Assembly: GCA_017958935.1 (NCBI GenBank)
Contig: JAGDBR010000088.1
Span: 1 to 7,454 of the forward strand
From: Lachnospiraceae bacterium
Lineage (GTDB): Bacteria > Bacillota_A > Clostridia > Lachnospirales > Lachnospiraceae
DNA: 7,454 nt
Reading direction: 5' to 3'
The position numbers and the translations under genes were made by a program. Position 1 is the stretch's first letter. Every line of letters starts with the position of its first letter. The notes beneath the pieces were generated by a model. It ran no database searches, had not been told where the DNA came from, and saw only the letters and a program-made list of their open reading frames with translations. Below, one piece after another: positions 1 through 7,454 of the stretch.

Positions 1-678
1 AACGTCGCCGCTCGTCGTCCGGATCCCGATCTTCGGGGCGTCGCAGGCGTCAAACCGCACGTCGCCGCTCGACGTCCGGACCGTCAGTTCTTCTTCCAGA
101 ACGGTATTCGCGGCAACGACGTTGCCGCTGCTGGTCTCGGAAGAAAGGGCCCTGCCGCGCACGCCGTCGAAATAAACGTTGCCGCTCGAGGTATGCGCGC
201 TCAGGCTGTCTTTGAACCCGCCCGCATAGCGGACATTGCCGCTCGAGGCGTCCAGTTCCGCCTTTTCGAACACAAATCCCCGTTCGACGGCGATGTTCCC
301 GCTGCTTGTGCCCGCCTTCAGCTCCCGGTAGGTCCCCTCCGGCAGATAGATCAATACTTCCACGGGGATGTTGACGAGCATGACGTTGGTCCTTTCGGAC
401 TTCTGCCGCGTGATCTTCAGCACGCCCCGGTCCGCCGTGACTTCATGACGTATCACGTCGGCCTCCTTGCAGACGACGCGGCTCCCGCCTTCATCCGCGG
501 GATACAGGTGCACGTCGGCTTCCGAGCACTCGATGACGACGGTATCGATCTGCTCGCGCAGCATATAGGTATGGGTCTCCGCTTTCGCCATGTACGGCTG
601 GATGATCGAGCAGCCCGTCAGCATAAGGCCTGCCCCCGCGAGTACCGCGGCGAGCAAGACCGTTCCGGTTTTCTTCAT
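1..678 (-). CDS. DUF4097-type lipoprotein with SSGNV repeats (partial, C-terminus missing)
   Basis: Read on the minus strand, this frame is open from an ATG at 678 to the left edge: 226 codons, no stop. Residues 1-22 form a lipoprotein signal peptide: MKKT, a hydrophobic stretch, then the lipobox LTGC with the lipidated cysteine at residue 23. The mature protein should sit on the outer face of the cytoplasmic membrane. From residue 124 on, the motif [TA][ST]SG[ND][VI] recurs six times, with its glycine at residues 127, 147, 166, 185, 205 and 224. This period of 19-20 residues is typical of the beta-strand repeats in DUF4097 (putative adhesin-like) proteins, whose role is not known. The start overlaps the stop of the upstream gene (ATGA, 675-678), and AAGGGGA (688-694) lies nine bases before it, so translation is probably coupled. 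More repeats may lie beyond the edge. Family call is by motif only. Confidence 0.88.
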   Translation of the reverse strand, partial: MKKTGTVLLAAVLAGAGLMLTGCSIIQPYMAKAETHTYMLREQIDTVVIECSEADVHLYPADEGGSRVVCKEADVIRHEVTADRGVLKITRQKSERTNVMLVNIPVEVLIYLPEGTYRELKAGTSSGNIAVERGFVFEKAELDASSGNVRYAGGFKDSLSAHTSSGNVYFDGVRGRALSSETSSGNVVAANTVLEEELTVRTSSGDVRFDACDAPKIGIRTTSGDV

Positions 679-1565
679 CCGATGTCTTCCCCTTTTCCTT
701 CGTTCAAAAAAGCATCCAGATAGATCCTGCAGGCTTCCTCAATGTCCAGTTCGTTCTCGCTGTTGCGGATGATGTGCCCGATCGTCCTGGCCGGGATCAG
801 GATGTCCGCGGCACGCATGCTCTTTTTACGCGAGCGCGCCATTTCCCCGACCAGCTTCCTGAGGTCCGCGTCCTGATACAGATCCCTGTACAGCTTCGCG
901 TCCCGTTTCCTGCGCTGCAGGCAGCACCGGTTGTGGAACAGGCGGATCAGCGTCGCGATGCCGAAGGTGATCGGAAGGATCAGCAGGATCGGCACCCACG
1001 CCGGAAGCCGTGTCAGGAAGCCGTAGAAATCCTGCCAGTTGCCGATGACCATGACCATCGTGACGTAGACCATGCTGTAGACGAAGACCGGCAGCAGCGT
1101 CCAGAACGTCTCTCGGACCCGGATGTAGTGGTCGCAGATGAAGACGCAGAACGCGACGATCGAGATCACCGGACAGACACCGTGCAGGAAAAAGCGGGAT
1201 CCGCCGAAGATCAGGCCGAAGCCCTTCACCGGCGAAAGGATGAACAGCGAGACCAGGAACGTCAGCGCGACGCCCGTCACGCCGACGAACAGGAAGTCCA
1301 CGATCCAGTTCGGCAGATGGTAATGCCCCGTCCGCAGGCCGTCGACCGTGTACGGCAGCACCAGCAGCATCCCGATCCCCATCAGGATGTTCGAATCGAC
1401 CGTGAACATGGAGAAGGTCCGGATCCCCATGTGGTCGAAATTCTCGTCATAGATCGTGACCAGGTTCATCGTCACGCCGATGCACACGCAAAGCGCCACG
1501 AACGCCGCGCTGATCATCGCCGCCAGGCACTGGGCCCTTGTTTTTTTCGCCACGGGATCTCTCAT
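675..1565 (-). CDS. Six-helix integral membrane protein, FAR-17a/AIG1-like (Pr6Pr type)
   Basis: The protein has 296 residues. Hydrophobic segments at about 13-35, 55-75, 88-110, 126-145, 155-175 and 190-212 give six membrane helices. The features 'FTVDSNIL' before and within helix 2, 'FFLHGVCPVIS' at helix 4 and 'LLPVFVYSMVYV' at helix 5 resemble the bacterial Pr6Pr/FAR-17a/AIG1-like family ('SNLL', 'LLHYVVP', 'YPLAYLLY' in relatives). Eukaryotic AIG1 proteins are threonine hydrolases acting on fatty-acid esters; no activity can be claimed here. After helix 6 comes a tail of about 84 residues, very basic at first (RRKRDAK) and likely cytoplasmic. The frame stays open to an ATG at 1715, but the start at 1565 is preferred: AAGGAGG (1575-1581) lies nine bases upstream, helix 1 follows at once, and a good promoter (1593-1621) would lie inside the longer version. 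First gene of an operon with the DUF4097 lipoprotein. Confidence 0.8.
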   Translation of the reverse strand: MRDPVAKKTRAQCLAAMISAAFVALCVCIGVTMNLVTIYDENFDHMGIRTFSMFTVDSNILMGIGMLLVLPYTVDGLRTGHYHLPNWIVDFLFVGVTGVALTFLVSLFILSPVKGFGLIFGGSRFFLHGVCPVISIVAFCVFICDHYIRVRETFWTLLPVFVYSMVYVTMVMVIGNWQDFYGFLTRLPAWVPILLILPITFGIATLIRLFHNRCCLQRRKRDAKLYRDLYQDADLRKLVGEMARSRKKSMRAADILIPARTIGHIIRNSENELDIEEACRIYLDAFLNEGKGEDIG

Positions 1566-1574
1566 CCGGTCTCC

Positions 1575-1581
1575 CCTCCTT
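1575..1581 (-). promoter_or_regulatory. Ribosome binding site fixing the start at 1565
   Basis: On the minus strand AAGGAGG lies nine bases before the ATG at 1563-1565. It selects this start over the in-frame ATG at 1715, which would sit upstream of the predicted promoter. Confidence 0.8.
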
Positions 1582-1592
1582 GTTTTTACTTG

Positions 1593-1621
1593 ATGATAGC
1601 ACCTCGCCCGCCTTCCGTCAA
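1593..1621 (-). promoter_or_regulatory. Sigma-A-like promoter of the leftward membrane protein/lipoprotein operon
   Basis: On the minus strand TTGACG (positions 1621-1616) is followed after exactly 17 bases by TATCAT (1598-1593). Both boxes match the housekeeping consensus at five of six positions. Transcription would start near 1586, leaving a leader of about 20 bases that holds the ribosome binding site of the gene starting at 1565. Confidence 0.72.
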
Positions 1622-1651
1622 TTGATATCGCCCCGCAAAGCCGTTTATCAA
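1622..1651. promoter_or_regulatory. Inverted repeat between the divergent promoters, possible operator
   Basis: TTGATA (1622-1627) and TATCAA (1646-1651) form a perfect 6-bp inverted repeat with 18 bases between. The 30-bp element fits exactly between the two -35 boxes (1616-1621 on minus, 1653-1658 on plus). A dimeric regulator bound here could control both directions. Only six bases per arm match and no regulator gene is in the window, so this is tentative. Confidence 0.35.
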
Positions 1652-1652
1652 G

Positions 1653-4824
<3,172 letters not shown>

Positions 4825-4829
4825 AAAAA

Positions 4830-4855
4830 CGTAACCTTCCCGCTCCTTCTCCGAC
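4830..4855 (+). promoter_or_regulatory. Candidate ECF-sigma promoter, possibly self-controlled
   Basis: CGTAAC (4830-4835) is followed after 16 bases by CGAC (4852-4855). This resembles promoters read by B. subtilis ECF sigma factors (TGTAAC or TGAAAC, 16-17 bases, CGAC/CGTC/CGTA). It lies wholly in the 76-base gap before the sigma gene; transcription would start near 4862. Self-transcription is common for ECF genes. One site alone is weak statistical evidence. Confidence 0.45.
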
Positions 4856-4869
4856 TGTTCAGGTGAAGG
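4845..4869 (+). other. Imperfect hairpin between beta-galactosidase and sigma gene
   Basis: CCTTCTCC (4845-4852) can pair with GGTGAAGG (4862-4869), seven of eight positions, around a nine-base loop. It is followed by AACAAAAACC, not a T run, so it is not a standard terminator. It overlaps the candidate ECF promoter. Beta-galactosidase transcripts may therefore run on into the sigma gene. Confidence 0.3.
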
Positions 4870-4900
4870 AACAAAAACCGCCGAAAGAAACGGTATTTCC

Positions 4901-5476
4901 ATGGAAGACAGAGAGATCGTCGATCTGTTCCTTCGGCGCGACGAAAAAGCGCTGACGGAATCGAAAACCAAATATCACCGCTATCTGTCCTACATTGCTT
5001 CCAACGTGCTCTCCTCGCCCGAGGATATCGAGGAATGCGAGAACGATGTGTATTTTTCCGCATGGACGCATATCCCCCCGGACGAACCGGAGAATCTGAA
5101 GCTGTACCTTGCGAAGATCATGCGCTGCAGGGCGATCGATTCGTTCCGCGCGAAAAGCGCGGCGAAACGCGGCGCGAACGCCGTAATCTCGCTGGACGAA
5201 CTGATGGAAGCAATGCCGGAGCAGGCAGATCCTTCGGCAGGCAGCCTTGTCGAAGAAGCCCTGGACGCGAAAGAACTCGGGCGGGTGATCAACGATTTTC
5301 TGAAAGGCCTTCCGGAAACGGACCGTGCGGTGTTCATCCGCCGCTACTGGTTCTACGACTCCATCGAGGAAGTCGCCGAACGCTTCGGCTTTTCTGTCAG
5401 CAAGACGAAGGTCCGGCTGTTCCGGATCCGGGAAAAGCTGCGGGAGCGGCTGTACAGGGAGGGTTACTATTTATGA
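4901..5476 (+). CDS. ECF-type RNA polymerase sigma factor (sigma-70 family)
   Basis: A 191-residue protein with the two-domain plan of ECF (group 4) sigma factors, which redirect RNA polymerase to a small set of promoters. Region 2 covers about residues 22-88 (KYHRYLSYIASNVL, the acidic EDIEECENDVYFSAW, then LKLYLAKIMRCRAIDSFR). A linker of about 40 residues rich in E, A and S follows. Region 4 covers about 129-183: the LPETDRAVFIRRYW helix and a helix-turn-helix (about 155-176, VAERFGFSVSKTKVRLFRI) for reading the -35 element. No region 1.1 or 3 is present. The ATG at 4901 is the only sensible start, but its ribosome binding site is weak (AAAGAAA, 4884-4890). The stop overlaps the start of the next gene by ATGA (5473-5476), the usual layout for a sigma factor and its membrane partner. 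The target genes are unknown. Confidence 0.93.
   Translation: MEDREIVDLFLRRDEKALTESKTKYHRYLSYIASNVLSSPEDIEECENDVYFSAWTHIPPDEPENLKLYLAKIMRCRAIDSFRAKSAAKRGANAVISLDELMEAMPEQADPSAGSLVEEALDAKELGRVINDFLKGLPETDRAVFIRRYWFYDSIEEVAERFGFSVSKTKVRLFRIREKLRERLYREGYYL
5456..5463 (+). promoter_or_regulatory. Strong ribosome binding site of the vWA membrane protein
   Basis: AGGGAGGG lies inside the end of the sigma gene, nine bases before the ATG at 5473. Together with the ATGA overlap it marks the start at 5473; the frame is open further upstream, but that part only shadows the sigma gene. Confidence 0.75.
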
Positions 5477-7071
5477 CGCAGAAAAAAGACAGACATCAGT
5501 TATTGAACGACGCGCTGAACGAGATCGACGAAGATCTGATCGAGGAAGCGGCGAACGTCCGCAAGACGAAGAAGATCCGCTGGGCACCGCTCGCGGCGGC
5601 AGCGCTTCTGGTCATCGCGGCGGCCGTGGTGCTTCCGCCGGCGCTGTCGAACAGAAAAGCGGCCACGTCCGAGGACACGCACGTCACGAAGAACGGCGAA
5701 ACGACCGCAGTGCTCACGCCCGAAGCGCCGATGCTCGAAGCGCCGATGCCCGACGTGCCGGGCTCGACCCGCGCAAGTTCCATCTCGCACGAGTTCAGCG
5801 AGGGCATTGTTCATTATGTCATCAGCCCCGAGGGGGTCTGGAGTCCGGCCAAGGAAGACGAGAAAGCCGAGGACTCTGCCATAATCGTTACCGGTGAACC
5901 GATCATCGATCCGGAGCCCGGAGCGCCCGTCGAGCCGGTCGCTCCGCCCGATAACGAGCTGCCCGTTCCGGATCCCGGCCAGATGACCGCGGCCGCCTGG
6001 AACGACAATGACCATTTCGCGCTCTGGCGTTCCTTGTTCCAGAAAGCGGAACAGGGCGCGACCGCCGGCAAGTTCGCCGATTTCGCGGACATCTCCCGTG
6101 CATGGTTCGCCCAGCTGGTGAACCGGGTCACGGTCACGGTCGTGAACGGTGAAGAAAAGGTCGCAGGCAGAAGGGTCTGGCTGACGGATACGGACGGCAG
6201 AGGGATCACCTCGGCCGTGACCGACGCGAACGGCGTCGCCTACCTGTTCTGTGAAAAGGCTGACAGATACAGGATCGAGGTCGAAAGCAACTCGCCCGAA
6301 ACACATTGGACGGGGAGCACGGACGAGAACACCTTCGTGTATGACCTGACTCACCTTCAGGAATGGGCAGGCGAAGATACCTCTTCTTTGAAGGACAACG
6401 TGATCGAGCTCATGTACGTCATCGACGCGACCGGCTCGATGGGCGACGAGCTCTCCTACGTCAAGAGCGAACTCTCCGATGTCGTGAAGAAGGTCGTCGA
6501 AGCGAATCCCGGCGTGACCGTCCGGGTCTCTTTCCTCACGTACCGGGACGACGAAGATGAGGAAAAGTTCCACTATGCCGATTTCATGGACGTCAGCGAC
6601 GAAGCCGGCATGAAGGCGATCCTGCATGAACTGAGCCTGCAGGACGCCATGGGCGGCGGCGATTACGAAGAGGCCGTCGACGAAGCGCTGGAGCTTGCGA
6701 TGTCCAAAAACTGGTCCGCACGCTCCACGAAACTGATCTTCCACGTGCTCGACGCACCGGCGCACGACACGGAAACGAACCGTACGCGCTATGAGAACGC
6801 CGTGAAGGCCGCGGCCGAAAAAGGCATCCGCCTCTGCCCGATCCTCGCGAGCGGCTCCGACACTTCGACCGAGTATCTGGCCCGTTCCGAAGCGCTGCTG
6901 ACCGGCGGCACCTTCATCTTCGTGACGGACGACTCCGGCATCGGCTTCGGTCACCATGATCCGCAGCTTCCGGATGCCGTGCACGAATACCTGAACGCCC
7001 TGATGATCCGCCTGATCAACGGCTACCACACCGGCACGTTCGCCGAGCCGGTCGCCTGGGACGCAGGATAA
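5473..7071 (+). CDS. Membrane-anchored vWA-domain protein, probable anti-sigma partner/sensor
   Basis: The protein has 532 residues. Residues 1-36 are acidic then basic (LLNDALNEIDEDLIEEA...RKTKKIR), of the kind found on membrane proteins encoded after clostridial ECF sigma genes. One membrane helix follows (37-58), and the basic residues before it favour N-inside, C-outside. Residues 59-170 are a Pro/Glu-rich linker with repeated EAPM and DPxPG-like units. A helical stretch (about 171-216, AAAWNDNDHFALWRSLF) leads to a small beta-rich region (about 217-272) with the 'GRRVWLTDTDGRG...TDANGVAYL' pattern of carboxypeptidase-regulatory/Cna-B-like folds. A von Willebrand factor A domain spans about 312-500. 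Its MIDAS metal site is visible: D318-A-T320-G-S322, GGGD397YEEA, and D427 in LDAPAHD. No wall-sorting signal is seen. Inference: the outside vWA domain senses or binds something and the N-terminus restrains the sigma factor. The vWA call is firm; the anti-sigma role rests on context. Confidence 0.88.
   Translation: MTQKKDRHQLLNDALNEIDEDLIEEAANVRKTKKIRWAPLAAAALLVIAAAVVLPPALSNRKAATSEDTHVTKNGETTAVLTPEAPMLEAPMPDVPGSTRASSISHEFSEGIVHYVISPEGVWSPAKEDEKAEDSAIIVTGEPIIDPEPGAPVEPVAPPDNELPVPDPGQMTAAAWNDNDHFALWRSLFQKAEQGATAGKFADFADISRAWFAQLVNRVTVTVVNGEEKVAGRRVWLTDTDGRGITSAVTDANGVAYLFCEKADRYRIEVESNSPETHWTGSTDENTFVYDLTHLQEWAGEDTSSLKDNVIELMYVIDATGSMGDELSYVKSELSDVVKKVVEANPGVTVRVSFLTYRDDEDEEKFHYADFMDVSDEAGMKAILHELSLQDAMGGGDYEEAVDEALELAMSKNWSARSTKLIFHVLDAPAHDTETNRTRYENAVKAAAEKGIRLCPILASGSDTSTEYLARSEALLTGGTFIFVTDDSGIGFGHHDPQLPDAVHEYLNALMIRLINGYHTGTFAEPVAWDAG
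5722..5751 (+). repeat. 15-bp tandem repeat in the outside linker
   Basis: Two copies in a row, GAAGCGCCGATGCTC and GAAGCGCCGATGCCC, differing at one base. They encode EAPML and EAPMP at residues 84-93 of the vWA protein. The unit is a multiple of three, so gain or loss would change linker length without breaking the frame. Confidence 0.8.
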
Positions 7072-7120
7072 GGCAAGTCGAAACAGACAGAACGGGGTCC
7101 CGCCCCGCATCAAACAACGA

Positions 7121-7151
7121 AAAAGCCCGCAGGCAAGGCCTGCGGGCTTTC
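7121..7151. terminator. Bidirectional rho-independent terminator
   Basis: AGCCCGCAGGC (7124-7134) pairs perfectly with GCCTGCGGGCT (7138-7148) around the three-base loop AAG, and two more A-T pairs extend the stem. A T-rich tail (TTTCTTTC) follows on the plus strand, and the A run at 7120-7124 gives five T on the minus strand. It sits between two converging genes and should stop both. Confidence 0.9.
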
Positions 7152-7165
7152 TTTCAGCATTCCGG

Positions 7166-7454
7166 TCAGTCGACCTTCGGCAGATGCGTCCGGAACTCCG
7201 CGAGCTCCGCATCCGTCGGGATGTAATCATCCATCTTGCCGTCATGGTATTTTTCGTAGGCGACCAGATCGAAGTAGCCGGTGCCGGTCAGACCGAAGAC
7301 GATCGTCTTCTCTTCGCCGGTCTCCTTGCACTTCAGCGCCTCGTCGATCGCGACGCGGATCGCGTGAGAGCTTTCCGGCGCGGGCAGGATGCCTTCGACG
7401 CGGGCGAACTGCTCCGCTGCTTCGAAGACCGCCGTCTGCGGGACGGAAACAGCT
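7166..7454 (-). CDS. trpB: TrpB2-type PLP-dependent enzyme, C-terminal fragment (runs off the right edge)
   Basis: The last 95 codons of a minus-strand gene, ending in TGA at 7166-7168. The segment EGILPAPESSHAI matches the conserved region of tryptophan synthase beta chains; the form APESSHAI points to the TrpB2 group rather than standard TrpB (ALESSHA). It is followed by AIDEALKCKETGEEKTIVFG and the TGTGYFDLVAY segment, which corresponds to SGHGHFD in other TrpB2 proteins, then a tail PTDAELAEF. Standard TrpB makes tryptophan from indole and serine; TrpB2 enzymes often occur apart from trpA and may work alone on indole or in another reaction. The PLP lysine and the phosphate-binding loop lie outside the window, so activity cannot be judged. 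It converges on the vWA gene, with the terminator at 7121-7151 between them. Confidence 0.82.
   Translation of the reverse strand, partial: AVSVPQTAVFEAAEQFARVEGILPAPESSHAIRVAIDEALKCKETGEEKTIVFGLTGTGYFDLVAYEKYHDGKMDDYIPTDAELAEFRTHLPKVD

Noticed and set aside
1..306. CRISPR-like regular DNA repeats with a 57-60 base period
   Set aside because: The repeats are short, imperfect and stay in one open frame encoding SSGNV turns of a lipoprotein; the spacing follows the protein fold.
774..1625. Open frame of 283 codons on the plus strand opposite the membrane protein
   Set aside because: The product is a run of D, R, H, Q and P without any fold signature, whereas the minus strand gives six clean membrane helices with a ribosome binding site and promoter.
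1622..1638. Possible CcpA (cre) site in the divergent region
   Set aside because: Only the first half (TTGATATCG) resembles the consensus; the second half lacks the required bases.
5035..5472. Upstream extension of the vWA frame to 5035
   Set aside because: That part overlaps the sigma gene in another frame and is arginine-rich shadow sequence; 5473 has the ribosome binding site and the ATGA overlap.
7093..7107. CGGGG/CCCCG hairpin after the vWA gene
   Set aside because: The stem has only five pairs and no T run follows; the strong terminator lies 20 bases further on.
5500..7245. Open frame of 581 codons on the minus strand opposite the vWA gene
   Set aside because: It runs through the terminator and into the TrpB2 gene in a different frame, has no domain pattern, and is explained by codon bias of the vWA gene.

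Overview
The window is about 60% G+C by eye and densely coded. It looks like a chromosomal piece of a high-G+C Bacillota (Clostridia-like, gut or rumen type). This rests on four things: strong AGGAGG-type ribosome binding sites, sigma-A-like promoters with 17-base spacers, a Firmicutes-style sigma/anti-sigma pair whose second protein starts with the 'ALNEIDEDLIEEA' type of N-terminus, and a TrpB2-type enzyme with the clostridial 'TGTGYFD' tail. The taxonomic call is inference; there is no rRNA or other marker gene here.

Layout. (1) Positions 1-1565, minus strand: a two-gene operon encoding a six-helix membrane protein of the FAR-17a/AIG1 (Pr6Pr) type, then, overlapping by four bases (ATGA), a DUF4097-type lipoprotein with SSGNV repeats that runs off the left edge. 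(2) Positions 1566-1740: a divergent promoter region with two well-formed sigma-A-like promoters back to back. A 30-bp element with inverted TTGATA/TATCAA ends fills the gap between their -35 boxes. (3) Positions 1741-4824, plus strand: an intact 1027-aa family GH2 beta-galactosidase with both catalytic glutamates. (4) Positions 4825-7071, plus strand: an ECF-type sigma factor, overlapping by ATGA a single-pass membrane protein. That protein has a short acidic cytoplasmic N-terminus (probable anti-sigma part), a Pro/Glu-rich outside linker, a small beta-sandwich-like region and a von Willebrand factor A domain with a MIDAS metal site. An ECF-like promoter (CGTAAC-N16-CGAC) lies just before the sigma gene. 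(5) Positions 7121-7151: a strong bidirectional terminator. (6) Positions 7166-7454, minus strand: the C-terminal 95 residues of a TrpB2-type PLP enzyme, converging on the terminator.

How the genes may work together. The beta-galactosidase is cytoplasmic and has no transporter or repressor beside it, so its sugar supply is not visible here. The sigma factor and the vWA membrane protein form a plausible self-controlled signalling unit: an outside domain that could bind metal and a ligand, tied through the membrane to a segment that could hold the sigma factor. This is the most interesting system in the window. The leftward operon also encodes cell-envelope proteins, but nothing in the sequence links it to the sigma factor; no second copy of the ECF-like motif was seen in front of it.
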